The notes under the pieces were generated by a model. It made no database searches. It saw only the letters and a list, made by a program, of their open reading frames with translations, and was not told where the DNA came from. A stretch of 64,000 nucleotides of DNA from Paraniabella defluvii. GTDB lineage: Bacteria; Bacteroidota; Bacteroidia; Chitinophagales; Chitinophagaceae. The first letter of the stretch is position 1. Each line of letters opens with the position of its first letter. Location of the stretch: positions 2,356,001 to 2,420,000 of the forward strand of contig CP079215.1 of the NCBI GenBank assembly GCA_019316985.1, given 5' to 3'. The position numbers and the translations under genes are program-made. This document shows, one piece after another, positions 26,351-37,013 of the stretch.

Positions 26351-26376
26351 AAGGGCCGATAATATTTATCAGCCCT
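26351..26376 (-). terminator. rho-independent terminator after PepSY gene
   Basis: AAGGGC..GATAA and TTATC..GCCCTT form a stem with one mismatch; on the minus strand it is followed by a T run. It is about 25 bp after the PepSY gene stop at 26401. Confidence 0.7.
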
Positions 26377-26400
26377 TCTGTAGAATAGTTGATTATTGAT

Positions 26401-27654
26401 TTACAAGGTTACGGTTTCCTGATGCGCCACTTTAATACTGGTTACTTTGGGTTGAGCAGTCTTCTGCACTACTGGTTTCTTTTTCTTTTTACGCTTGCCC
26501 CACCATACCAAAAAGCCGGTTACAGGCAGGCTGGCGCCAATTAATGCGCCGAAGAATGCCAGTATCTTTCCCGGCAAGCCGAGTATAGAGCCTACATGCA
26601 GATCATAATTCATTCTTCGCAGTTTGGCCGCCCCGGATGCTTCGTCATAGCTTTTGTCATAAACCGGGTTATTGCCTTCCAGGGGTTGACCCGTATGTTG
26701 ATCAAATACAAAACTGTAACGATTATAGTATTTGCCGGCGGTAGGATATATGCTGATATTGATAGCGCTTTTGGGTTTGGCGGTATCTGCAAAATTGTAA
26801 TAGAAGCCTTCTGCTTCGGGATGTGCGGCCGCTACTTCCTTCCAGGTTTTATCCATGATAGCGGCCGGCGTATAGAATTTGCCGGCTTGTAGGGAGTCGG
26901 AAGTGGCTGCTTTGAATTCGGGCAGGTTGTCGCCGCCTGATGTTACCCAATACAAGCCATTGCTATACCATTTTATCCCATACACCATTCCCGTAAGCGC
27001 CATAATAGCCAGCACGATCAGTGAATAGAAGCCCAACACATTATGCAGGTCATAATTCACTCTTTTAAAGGAAGCCTTGGTTTTAATGGTTAAAGCCTGT
27101 TGTTTGGCAGCTTTGGTCCATTTGCAGGGCCACCAAAGCACAATACCACTGATCAGTATAATAACAAATATCAGTGTACTGTAATTAACAACATGCCTCC
27201 CTATTTCATAAGGCAACCACAAAAAACGATGGCCATTCAATATAAACCTGAAGAAGTCGGTTTCTCCTTCTTTATGCTCTTTAGTGCTGATCACCTGGCC
27301 GGTATAAGGGTTAATCCTAAGTATAGTGTTTCCTTTTCTGCCCTCACCCAAAGAAAGATAAATGGCATTACCTTGTTTATAAGTAGCGTACCCTGCTTTT
27401 TTACCCGGGTATAAAGAGTCAGCGATGGCCATTAGTCGCGAAGGAGGTATCACGGCTTCATTGCGATGAGCAATCCTTGTTTCCGGCTCCAGTAAACCGG
27501 TGATCTCTTCATTGAATACCCAAATGCAGGCGCAAAGACACACTACTACCATAATAGCGCCGGTAATTAATCCCAGCCAAAGATGGAGCCAGGCTGATAC
27601 ACGATAAAACAGGCTGCGTTGTTTCTTTTTGTTCGGGGCTTTTCCGTTTGTCAT
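26401..27654 (-). CDS. PepSY-associated transmembrane protein (iron-uptake type)
   Basis: An intact inner-membrane protein of 417 residues. I chose the ATG at 27654 (MTNGKAPNKKKQR) over the one at 27705 because it puts a basic stretch right before the first membrane helix (WLHLWLGLITGAIMVVVCL). Four membrane segments are visible: that one, VVNYSTLIFVIILISGIVLWW, VLGFYSLIVLAIMALTGMVYG and ILAFFGALIGASLPVTGFLVWWG. PepSY repeats lie in the periplasmic loops (YTGQVISTKEHKEG and DQHTGQPLEGNN). Members of this family lie next to TonB siderophore receptors and are thought to act in reductive release of iron in the periplasm. The TonB receptor gene at 23809-26241 supports that here. Confidence 0.85.
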   Translation of the reverse strand: MTNGKAPNKKKQRSLFYRVSAWLHLWLGLITGAIMVVVCLCACIWVFNEEITGLLEPETRIAHRNEAVIPPSRLMAIADSLYPGKKAGYATYKQGNAIYLSLGEGRKGNTILRINPYTGQVISTKEHKEGETDFFRFILNGHRFLWLPYEIGRHVVNYSTLIFVIILISGIVLWWPCKWTKAAKQQALTIKTKASFKRVNYDLHNVLGFYSLIVLAIMALTGMVYGIKWYSNGLYWVTSGGDNLPEFKAATSDSLQAGKFYTPAAIMDKTWKEVAAAHPEAEGFYYNFADTAKPKSAINISIYPTAGKYYNRYSFVFDQHTGQPLEGNNPVYDKSYDEASGAAKLRRMNYDLHVGSILGLPGKILAFFGALIGASLPVTGFLVWWGKRKKKKKPVVQKTAQPKVTSIKVAHQETVTL

Positions 27655-27746
27655 TGCGCCGGGAGTTTTTTGAAGAATGAACAGCGAAATTATACACCCG
27701 GGCAAAGAAGGTATTTACGAAAAACGGAAAATTTTCAGCACAAAAA

Positions 27747-27764
27747 AAGCGGCTGATGCCGCTT
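27747..27764 (-). terminator. rho-independent terminator
   Basis: AAGCGGC/GCCGCTT stem with TGAT loop, followed on the minus strand by seven Ts. It lies 30 bp after the lipoprotein gene stop at 27794. Confidence 0.75.
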
Positions 27765-27793
27765 ATATATTTATTACCCGGGTTGTAATAAAA

Positions 27794-28297
27794 TTACTGG
27801 TTAATGGTAAATCCGTTATCAGCAGCAAATTTTGCCTGTGCCGATTGCAGGTTAGCCATTACCGCAGCCTGGCCATTGATAATATTGGTCATTTCATCAG
27901 CGCCTTTCATTCTCTCTTCTTCTGTTTTAGCTTCTCCTATTTTTTTGTAGGCGGTATAAATACTTTTAATGTATTCAAAGTAACGGGTAGCCACCAGTTT
28001 AAAATCTTCACCTCCTTTGCCTACAGGCTCCAGTTTCTTCAATGCGTTGATCCTCAGGTCAACGGTGTCTTCCATGGCTTTGGCAGACCGTGCAATTCCT
28101 TCAAAATCTTTTTATCCCCTTGCTTTTATAGCAGCTTCGGTAGTTAACAGGGGCTCCGACATGGTTTCTTCGAGTTCGGCTACCTTTTCATAGTACTGGC
28201 TGGCGGTTGCCGGCGCTTCTCCGGTATCTGTTGATTTCGACTTGCAGGCAGTAAACAAAAATGCAGTTATAGATGCGATTATAAATAGTTGTTTCAT
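27794..28297 (-). CDS. hypothetical lipoprotein, interrupted by an in-frame stop
   Basis: The N-terminus is a lipoprotein signal (FIIASITAFLFTACKSK). The mature protein is helical and Lys/Glu-rich (YYEKVAELEETMSE, TYFEYIKSIY-like region, MKGADEMTNIINGQ), about 167 residues in all. A TAA at 28112-28114 interrupts the frame after EAAIKARG, yet the same frame resumes with DFEGIARSAKAMED and continues to the stop at 27794. Three neighbouring homopolymers lie there (AA, GGGG, AAAAA on the coding strand). Adding one base to each would turn the stop region into KAKGDKKDFEG and remove the stop. That repair is inference. It resembles small Bacteroidota lipoproteins of unknown function (possibly DUF3829-like). 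Confidence 0.65.
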
Positions 28298-28475
28298 TGT
28301 TTATTTTTTAAGACATGAGCGTTTCAAAAAGTATGCCCGAAAGATAAGGATATTCATAATCAATCAGGTACAACTATCAGCTTATTTAGCCGGTAGATGG
28401 TATTTTGGCGTATGCAGCCAGCTTGTTACCTGGGTAGCAGGTTATGACTGGGGAAAGCCGCCATAAGATTCATTT

Positions 28476-28489
28476 CGCAATCGATTGCG
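28476..28489. promoter_or_regulatory. perfect palindrome, LacI-family operator-like
   Basis: CGCAATCGATTGCG is a perfect 14-bp palindrome with the AATCGATT core seen in operators of hexuronate/pectin-type LacI regulators. It lies 116 bp upstream of the GH28 start in a 307-bp gap that shows no gene. Together with GCAAACGTTTGC at 12685 it suggests related control of sugar genes. Confidence 0.55.
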
Positions 28490-28604
28490 TTTTTATACAA
28501 TTTACCGCTTACGAATCATTTATTTTTGACGCAATTCCGGTTGGTTGCCATACACGTCATAAATTGAAACCGATTCCGGGGCTTATTAATAAACAAAGTA
28601 AAAA

Positions 28605-30187
28605 ATGATCAAAAGCATTGTTGCTGTTATTACCCTTGCGGCTTTTTCTGCAACCGTTCATGCGCAGTTTAGCTGGAACAGGCTGCCGGAAGTAAAGAAA
28701 ACCTCGTTTAAAAAAGACAGCTTTAATATTGTAAAGTACGGAGCCGTATCTAACGGGACGGTTTTAAACACGGAGAGTATAACCAAAGCCATTAAGGCCT
28801 GCAATGCCAATGGAGGCGGTGTAGTTGTAGTGCCGTTTGGTATTTGGCTTACAGGGCCGCTGGAGCTGAAAAGCAATGTAAACCTGTATGTTCAAAAAGG
28901 TGCGATGCTGCTGTTTACCAATGACAAAACAAAGTATGAAATAGTAGCAGGTAGTTATGAGGGCAGAAGCTCAGCGCGTAACCAGTCGCCGATATGGGCC
29001 AAAAATGCCGAGAATATTGCTATTACCGGTGGTGGTGTGATTGATGGTAATGGCGATATATGGAGAGGTCTGACCAAATCTGCGGTGACGGAATCTTTCT
29101 GGAACGCCCGGGTAAAGTCGGGTGGCGTTTTAAGTAGTGACGGTAAAAGATGGTATCCATCGGAGCAATTTAAAGTAGCCAGCGAAACCAAGCGCAGTAT
29201 GTTGTTAGAGCCGGGAAAATTGTTAAGCGATTATACCGATATGAAGGATTTTTAAGGCCCAACCTTTTAGTATTGACACAATGCAAACGTATTTTGCTGG
29301 AAGGCGTTACGTTCCAGAATTCCGGTGCGTGGAACCTGCATCCGCTGATGAGCGAGGACCTGATCATCAGGAATGTAACGGTGAAAAATCCTGAGTACTC
29401 GCATAATGGCGATGGGCTTGATATAGAGTCGTGCAAAAACTTTATCGTGGAAGATTGCGTGTTTGACGTAGGTGATGATGCCATCTGTATAAAATCAGGT
29501 AAAGATGAGGAGGGACGCAAACGTGGCATGCCTACGCAAAATGGCATTATCAGGAACAACCTGGTATATAAGGGCCATGGTGGCGTGGTGGTAGGCAGCG
29601 AAATGAGCGGTGGTACTAAAAATATCTTCATTGAGAACTGCCTTTTTATAGGTACGGATAAGGGCTTGCGTTTTAAATCTGCCCGTGGAAGGGGTGGAGT
29701 AGTGGAAAAGATTTATGCCCGCAATGTCCAGATGCGCAATATAGACCAGGAAGCTGTTTTCTTTGACATGCATTACGCAGTAACATTTGCAACAGACGGC
29801 GTGAGAAAAATAGACACCACTTTTGGAGAAGGTACGCCTGTTTTCAGGGATATGGAGTTTGAGAATATTGTTTGTGATGGGGCAAAGAAGGGCATTTTTG
29901 TGCGAGGACTACCTGAAGCAGCCATACAAAATATCCGTATAAAGAATACTACATTGATTACAGACATTGGTGCCGAACTGATCTTAGCTGATGGAATAGT
30001 TCTGGACCATGTGAAATTTGAAAGCAAACAAAAAGACCCGGTAGTGTTGGTGCATAACAGTAAGAATATTGAAATAAATAAACCTGTTTATCCAACGGAT
30101 ACCAAATTATTCCTCAAAGTATCGGGCGGCAACAATATTAAAGTAGATCAAACCCTGGTAAATACAGGAGAGGTTGCGAAATGGTAA
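28605..30187 (+). CDS. GH28 polygalacturonase-family glycosidase
   Basis: A secreted pectin hydrolase, predicted to cleave galacturonan or rhamnogalacturonan by inversion. The signal peptide is SIVAVITLAAFSATVHAQ. A right-handed beta-helix follows, opening with FNIVKYGAVSNG. Family motifs in order are NGDGLDIES (~residue 267), GDDAICIKSG (~289), GHGGVVVGSE (~323) and LRFKSARGRGG (~354), supplying the catalytic Asp triad, His and the Arg-x-Lys pair. One break at about 29252 (GATTTTTAAGG) is repaired by one T, giving DFLRPN and a protein of about 528 residues. The operator-like palindrome at 28476 and the CE12 and GH78 genes elsewhere in the window support a pectin role. Exo- versus endo-action cannot be told. 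Confidence 0.92.
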
Positions 30188-30216
30188 CAAATAGATCGGT
30201 TACCGGAAAATAATAA

Positions 30217-30247
30217 AACCCCGGAGGCACAAAACTTCCGGGATTTT
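30217..30247. terminator. terminator after GH28
   Basis: CCCGGA/TCCGGG stem with A run before and T run after, so it can work on both strands. It lies between the GH28 stop (30187) and the converging TonB receptor stop (30260). Confidence 0.7.
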
Positions 30248-30259
30248 GTATGCTATTGG

Positions 30260-32623
30260 TTAAAACTGTATGCGGTAATTGAAATTAGGCCAGAAGCCCA
30301 GCTGGTTCTGGGTTCGTATTTTTACCCGAGCGGCTGTCGTACCACTGATTAAATATATTTTTATGATTGGTTACATTCTGGAAGTCTACAAAAACTCCTG
30401 CATAAATCCTTTATTGTTCATGCGGTAAGTAAGCTTACAATCGAGGCGGAAATAGGCCGGTGTTTTTTCTTCAAATGACCGGGACTCGTAGTAAATAACC
30501 CTGCCAGCCGCCTTGGAAGCCTCCTCGTTAATGGGTGTAAATCTTCTGCCACCCGCAGTAACTACTTTCAGGTCTGCGCCGATGGTATGTATCCCGGCAA
30601 TCCGCCACTCTTTTCCTGCCAGGGCGTTGGCAACATAATTACCGTTGAATACTGTATGGTGTGCTACACCATTGCTTCCTTTATACTTCGACTCAAAAAC
30701 CGAAACAGTAGCTAATGCATAATATCCGTGAGCGAAGGGTTTTTCCACTGTCAGTTCCAGGCCGTAATTGGTGCCGGTTCCTTGTTGACCAGGCTGTCTT
30801 CCAGCCCTGATCCATATCCGGCTCCTATGTTGAGCGCAGACCAGTCGGATAACCTTTGTTCTACCGGTACCTTACGCAGCAGCTGGGTGTATGCTTCCAG
30901 TTTGTATTTCCAGTTATTTTTTAAAGCTTTTTCCCAGCCTGCCACCATATGATGGCTTTGGGTAAAATCCAGGTCGCGATTGGTTTGCATATATTCATCT
31001 CCCACCCTGGTTTCGTGGAAATAGCTCATAAGTGATTGCATCTGGCTGTGCTTCCCGTACGCCAGGGTAAGCGCGCCGGCTGCCGGAAGCGTGTACCGGA
31101 GCCCCAACCTGCCTTCTACTGAAGTGTTACTGTTGAGCGCCAGGTATTGACTATAAACGCCGGAATTAAGCGTGAGCCGCGGACCAAACCGGTGCTGCCA
31201 TTGCGCAAAGCCGCGTAGCAACCGGGTGTGGTTTTTCTCCACTGCAAAGGGAATGAAACCGTAGTCGGCATTCCTTATACTGTCGCTATAGCTATAGTGC
31301 AACTGATCAGCCGTAATGCCTGCCGTAAGCCGGTCGCTCGCAGAAAACTTCTTATTAACTACCAAACTGGCCAGGTATCGCCATTCATTGCCATTTTGCC
31401 TGAAGTTTTTATGGGCTATTCGCTCTGCATCCAGTGAATCCTGCCGGGTAGTTACGTTGGTGCCTGTAGCTGCTATAGTTAAGGTATAGGAGGTAGTGTT
31501 GTTGAAAAAATAAGTATGTTTAATGCCTGCCACGCCCATTTTGGTAGCATTATAAAGATTACTGTAGGGATCATTGTAAAATTTGCCGTGTCTTTCAGTT
31601 CCCCAGGAAATTGATATTACTGGTGCCTCCCATGCCAAACAGGGTAAATTGCCCGGCTTTTTTGCAGGCAGGTCTGCTTTAAAACTAATGTCCTGGTAAG
31701 CAGGAACGGCAGCACCGGTTCCTACATCAACGCCTAATGAGCTGATGAGGCCGGGAATACTGTACCGGTAATAAACCAGGTAAGAGGCTTTGCTCGTCTT
31801 ACTGAAGGGTCCTCGGCGCCCAGCTCGAGGCCGTTAAAGCCAATCTGGCCTGTAAATTCCCTTTTATTATTGTTGCCGCTTCTCAGGCTCAGATCAAAAG
31901 CACCGGCCGTAGCATTACCAAACTGAGCCGGGAACGCCCCGTGTAAAAAGTTGATTGCCCGATAACATTATTATTGAGCATACCTACCGGGCCGCCGGTG
32001 GCGCCCAGGCTGCCAAAGTGGTTGGGATTGGGAATATCTACTCCTTCCAAACGCCAAAGCAGCCCTAAAGGAGAGTTCCCTCGTATAATAATATCATTGC
32101 TGCCGTCGTTCAGGCTACCGACACCTGCAAAATTTGAAGCCATCCTTGCTACGTCGTTGCGGCTACCGGCAAAGCGCCGCGTATCCTCGGCATTAAATTC
32201 CATGGCGCTTACAGTAGCCATTTGCCGGGCCGCCAGCTTTTCACGCCGGCCGCTAACCCATACCGCTTCTTCCGACCGGCCTATTTTTTCGAGTAATTCA
32301 ATATTTACGATCGCCTCTTTTCCCGATTCCACTACTATATTCGATAATTGCGCAGCCTCGTAGCCTACATGAGTGGCGGCCAGGCTTACCCGCCCGAGCG
32401 GCACCCGGCGTATAGAATAATAGCCCAGGCTGTCGGTGGTAGCTCCGAGGGTTGTACCATCAACCTGGAGGTTTACCTGCGCCAATCCTTTTTTAGATTG
32501 CTGGTCGATAACCCGGCCTCTCAGGGTTTGGTATTGCTCCTGGCCATGGGTTGCAAGAGCAATCGATACAAATAGCAGTAACAGGAAATATGTTTTTCTT
32601 TTTAGCTTTTCTGGCCACATCAT
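30260..32623 (-). CDS. TonB-dependent receptor with carboxypeptidase-regulatory domain, frameshifted
   Basis: An outer membrane receptor of about 790 residues. The start at 32623 (tandem ATG ATG) puts a signal peptide (TYFLLLLFVSIALATHGQ) in frame. A CarboxypepD-reg-like domain follows (LRGRVIDQQSKKGLAQVNL), then the plug (DVARMASNFAGVGSLNDGSND, IIIRGNSPLGLLWRLEGVDIP). The barrel is split by breaks near 31915, 31800, 31640, 30750, 30395 and 30320; the last joins the end to FWPNFNYRIQF. Unlike the receptor at 23809 it has no siderophore-type plug. It is divergent from the LytTR regulator gene (194 bp gap) and beside the ApbE/PepSY/DUF2271 genes, so iron, copper or flavin-linked cargo is possible but unproven. 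Confidence 0.85.
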
Positions 32624-32763
32624 TGTTTGTTTTTGATTGATTTTTTGATTTTCGTAAAAGTAGTTTTCAGATAACCGGCGCATCTTTTTTGGGGCGGATA
32701 GCAAATACTAAGGGGTAAACGGCATTTTGGGATGAATGGTACGGCCCAATCCCTCATAATTAA

Positions 32764-32771
32764 TAGCTTTG
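32764..32771 (+). promoter_or_regulatory. Bacteroidota -7 promoter element
   Basis: TAGCTTTG matches the TAnnTTTG consensus of the primary Bacteroidota sigma factor and sits 45 bp before the LytTR gene start. No clear TTG element is seen at the usual -33 distance. Confidence 0.35.
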
Positions 32772-32816
32772 CGAGCGCTGTATCAAAACTTCTCGTTTCT
32801 ATAACCCTGAAAAGTC

Positions 32817-33757
32817 ATGCACTGGAAAATATTAAGAGAGCCGTTCCCCATCAACACCTGGCAATGGTACCGGTTGCGCGGGATCGGATTTGGCTTATTC
32901 GTATTCCTGTTTCTCTTCCTGTTCCAGCCTTTTAGTCTCAATCTTTTTGATACTAAAAAGTTATTATATGTTACCCTGGTGTATGGTGCGGTTACCGGCG
33001 CCGTTATTTTATGCGGTGGATGGATATTTAGTAAATGGATAGCGCCCCGGTTAGATGACGAAAAATGGACATTGGGCAGGCAGATTGTATGGAATGTATT
33101 GCTGATGATTTTTATTACCCTGCTGAACGTATACGTTACCCAGTTAATGCATCAAACCGTTTTGCCGCTATGGTGGTGGTTTGTAATGTTGAAATGGGTG
33201 CTGATGCTGGGCGTGTTGCCCGTGTCAGTGGCTGAGCTTATTGCTTATAACCAGCATTTGCGGCATCATCTTAAAACGGCTACCCGGCTGTCGCAGTTAG
33301 TACAACAACCGGTGCTTCCTGATAAAGTTTCGCAACCTGCTTCCGGTTCGGGGAATAGATCGCATGACGGCTGTACCGAACTTTTGCCCGGCAGCAATAG
33401 TCCTATTGTATTAACAGGCGAAAACCAGGGGAAAAGCTGGAACTGCTTCATGAAAACCTGCTGGCGGTTCAGGCCCTCGATAATTATGTAAATGTGTTCT
33501 GGGAAGCCAACGACCAGTTGCAAAGCACGTTGTTGCGTAATACGCTCACTAATATTGCCGACCAGGTGAGTGATGCCGCTCACATATATCGTACGCATCG
33601 CAGCTGGCTGGTAAATGTGCAACGGGTGGCGCGGGTGAATGGGAATGCGCAGGGTTTAAAGCTTTCGGTTGAACTGATGGACCAGCAAGTGCCTGTATCA
33701 AGAAGTAATATACCCGGCTACCGGCAACTAACCGAGTTGCAGCACCAGGCTAATTAG
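32817..33757 (+). CDS. membrane-anchored LytTR DNA-binding regulator
   Basis: A transcription regulator with an N-terminal membrane part of about four helices (FGLFVFLFLFLFQPF, LVYGAVTGAVILCGGWIF, VWNVLLMIFITLLNVYV, WWFVMLKWVLMLGVLPV) and a C-terminal LytTR domain (YRTHRSWLVNVQRV, VPVSRSNIPGYRQL). There is no receiver domain, so the signal would pass straight from membrane to DNA rather than through a kinase. One break at about 33425-33430 joins VLTGENQG to EKLELLHENLLAVQALDNYVNVF when one base is added; repaired length is about 314 residues. It is divergent from the TonB receptor at 30260-32623. Its stop overlaps that of the convergent ApbE gene by 4 bp. Confidence 0.85.
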
Positions 33758-34741
33758 CGGCTTATTTTTTTGATCTTAAAACCGGGACTGGTTATATATT
33801 TACCTGCGTCGGTAATTATAAATGCTTTGTAACCCGGAAACTTCCTGAGTAGTTCCAGTCCTGCATCTTTGCCCAATACCATAATAGAAGTGCTGAAGGC
33901 GTTAGCCATTTCGGCATCAGGCCCCGTGATGGTTACGCTCGTCAGCCCCGTTGCAGGATACCCCGTTGCAGGGTTAATGATATGCGTGTATCGTTTGCCA
34001 TTAATGAGAGCATATTTTTCATAACTGCCCGATGTAGTGATAGCTCCGTTGATGTCTATCGTTCCTACAAGGTCGTTACTTTTAAAGGGATCATTAATGC
34101 CAATGCGCCAGGGTTTGCCATTGGGCTGGATGCCCCAGGCCTGTATGTCGCCGGTAGCATTGATCAGGCCGGCAGTGATGCCCTGGCTATCATCATATCC
34201 CTGCATTTGCCTGCTGCATAACCCTCACCCAGTGCGCCAAAGCCTATTTTCATGCCGGGCAACTTTAAAAAATGGTCGAACTGTCTTTATTGATGATGAT
34301 ATTTTTGTAGCCGACCTTTTGCCGGGCTTTCTTTACTGCCTCCGGTGAAGGCATGGCGGTCATCGTTCCATCGAATTTCCATATTTTTTCCATAGCCGCA
34401 AAGCTGATGTCGAAAGCGCCATGAGTAAGCTCAGAGATTTTCAAGGCGCGCTCCGTAAGTTCCAGCACTTCCTTATCCACTTTCACCGGCCGTATGCCGG
34501 CGTTCTGGTTTACCCTCGACACCTGGGTTTCGGGCTTCCAGTCGGAAATCAAGTATTCGATCCTGGATATTTCCGCAATAACGGTATCTATATTCTGTTC
34601 GGCTGTAAGCGAGTCTTTCGCCACTATCGTAATGTCGAAACGCCCGCCCATCAGGAAAGCGTCACGGGTACGCTTTACCTGCGCAAAGCCGGTGTTCGCT
34701 ATCAGCAAAATGAGGGACAGTATTATATATTGTGCTCGCAT
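33754..34741 (-). CDS. apbE: FAD:protein FMN transferase (ApbE)
   Basis: ApbE attaches FMN covalently to Thr or Ser of partner proteins outside the cytoplasm. The start at 34741 gives a signal peptide (YIILSLILLIANTGFAQ). Family features are DAFLMGGRFDITI near the start, SDWKPETQVSRVNQN, GAFDISFAAMEKIW, GLINATGDIQAWG, YTHIINPATGYPA and a C-terminal AFIITDAGKYITS. One break near 34215-34265 removes a base between the SSTIFLKLPG part and GFGALGEGYAADMQG. Repaired length is about 330 residues, typical for the family. It is the last gene of a minus-strand run with the reductase (54-bp gap), DUF2271 and ankyrin genes, which suggests that the DUF2271 protein is its substrate. Confidence 0.92.
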
Positions 34742-34794
34742 ATTTTTTCCGCAGGTCTCCAAAAGCTTTTTAATTTTCCGGAGCTGTTTTGTTC

Positions 34795-36977
34795 CTAATA
34801 ACAATCTGTAAGTATCTTACCCCGCTCTATCAATTCGGTAAGATGCATATTATTTTCAACCGTACAAATATCTTCCAATACTTTCATAACATCGTTCTGC
34901 ATCGACAAAGATCCGCAAAGCATGATGATGCCACCTTCCTTTATATAGCGTAAAACCGCATCACTGTCTCTCAGTAAACGATGGCTTACATATTCCTTTT
35001 CCTCTTCACGCGATAATACCAGGTGCAAACGCGCGAGGTTACCTTTTTCAATTGCTCCTCCAAAAATGGCTGGTACAATACAAAAGACGATCGTTTACGA
35101 AACCCGCAGTAAAGCTCAATAGGAATCTTCCTGCGATTCTCACTAATCATACCTAAGAAGGGCGCAATGCCCGTTCCGTTGGATACCATGATGATTTTTT
35201 TGCTTTCCCGGGGAAGCGGAAGTGCTGGTTTTTTACCAGCTTGGCTTTAATAGTATCTCCATGCTGTAAATTATTGAGGAAACCAGAACCTAAACCGTGC
35301 TCGTGAAGCTTCACACTTAATTGAATGTTTTCTTCTATCTTGCCGATAGAATAGAGCCGTTCACGGTGATCATTTTTAGGATAAACCGCCAGCAAATCAC
35401 CGGATACTGCATGCTTTAGTCGGGTAGATTTAAATTGAATGATAAAGCTGGCTTCTTCATCCAGGCCGGTGCGGCTGGCTACTGAAAGTTTTTTTAATTC
35501 AGCAGTATTCGGCTGGAGTAATTCACGTGGCATTATTAAGCTAAAACCTGCCTGGCACGTCCACTTTGTCATCCAGTCACTAAAGTCCTGCGGCGATTTA
35601 TCGTTCACCGTGTAAACGGGCAATAATGCTTTTGCCCAGCCTGCATTTTGCAGTAGCTTTTCTACTTCAAATGCAAATTGACAAAACTGGCTGAAGCTTC
35701 TCGAACCGAAACCTACAACAGAATATTGAATGTTTCGGTTTTGGGGTATTGCTTTATACGCTCTGCCAGTCTTTTTGCATTGGAAGGTGCATCACCCTGG
35801 CCATAGGTGCTGGTCATAACACGAGGTGTTCGGCGTTCGGAAATGCTGTAAAATTGGAAAGATCGGTTAAAAATACTTTCTCGCCGTGCTTGATCAGCTG
35901 TGTGTAAATGGCATCGGCAAATTTAAAAGTACCGCCGTTTTCGGAGCCTACCAGGATGATGATACGAGCCTCTTGGGCTTTGAATTTGTTTTTAGACCGG
36001 CTGCGCCTGCGTTTTAGGGTGATGGTAAAACCGGAGTAAATAAAGAACAGGATATAAGCAGATGCCAACGCGAGTATCAATGCCCAGATAGTGCCCGACC
36101 GGCCGGTATGCCAGCGCAGGCTGAAATGAGCCAGCTGGTAGGTTTTACTGTAGTCCTGTTGAGCCAGTATATCGCCTGTGAACTGGTTGATACAGAGCTC
36201 CCGGTCTTTTAGCTGCAAGTTGTAATAGTCTTCAGGAAAATCGGAGAACGGGTATTGTAATTTCTGAAGATTGTTAAGCGGGATTTTGCGAAGAACAGGA
36301 AAATCAGCCGGTTCTTTTAAAGGTTCTTCTTTGATCTTTGTTTCGTCAACCAGGGCACTGGCTTTTCCCGGCGGCGGCATCAACCTGTAAACTGCTATGT
36401 AGGTGCCAGTGAGCGCAATGGCCAGGATAAAGAATAAAGACATGCGGCCGAATACCACATGGTAATATTGGGCAAAACCGGTTTTTTCAACGTTGGAGAA
36501 AAAGTTTTTCCAGCCGTTCTGTCGCTGCGCCACCAGGAAGATACCCGACACTGCGATCAGTATCAGTAAGAAAGCGGTTATGCCCATTAGAATCCTTCCC
36601 GTTTCGTGTATAAACAGGAGCGGTGCAAAGTGGTCATCCACTGAAATAGTGGTAGTTTTTCAGTGGGGTACCTAATACCTTACCTGTTGCGGGATCTACG
36701 TATGCCTGCTTATCGCCGCCCTCTTCAGCGGCATATTTAATCAAAACAAAATGGTGATTATCTACCGAGATCTCCTGTATACCGGGAAATTTTTCCTTTA
36801 ATAAAGGTACGGTTTGGGCTAAAGTGAGCGTATCAAAACCAGCACCTTTATAGTCGCGCGATTTTTCAATAACCGGTTCAAATGCTAAAAAGATACCTGT
36901 TACGGATGCAACTGTAAGTAATAAAAAGAAGATATAGCCAGTGTTAAATGGCTATATCTCCAGATTGAAATGATCAT
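34795..36977 (-). CDS. PepSY membrane protein fused to flavodoxin and FAD/NADPH reductase (CysJ-like)
   Basis: A predicted inner-membrane flavin reductase that passes electrons from NADPH to the periplasm. The start at 36977 gives an N-terminal anchor (LTLAISSFLLLTVASVTGIF) and a PepSY repeat (AYVDPATGKVLG). Further membrane segments are GITAFLLILIAVSGIFLVA, SLFFILAIALTGTYIAVY and WALILALASAYILFFIYSGF. A flavodoxin-like domain (IIILVGSENGGTFKFA; GQGDAPSNAKRLAERI) and an FNR domain follow. The FNR part has an FAD motif RLYS, an NADP site MVSNGTGIAPFLGM and a terminal ILTDCY with the stacking Tyr. Breaks occur near 36640, 35815, 35190 and 35030. Repaired length is about 729 residues. Order PepSY then sulfite-reductase-like part is known in bacterial iron-reduction proteins; a true sulfite reductase is unlikely because of the membrane part. 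Confidence 0.85.
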
Positions 36978-37013
36978 CGTTATGAATGGTTGACTAGTTA
37001 ATTTGTTGACTTG

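Noticed and set aside
28112-28114. TAA as a recoded codon
   Set aside because: TAA is not a selenocysteine codon, and no recoding signal is seen; neighbouring homopolymer losses explain it better.
34795-36977. Assimilatory sulfite reductase (cysJ)
   Set aside because: The flavodoxin/FNR part is fused to PepSY and membrane helices and has no sulfur-assimilation neighbours.
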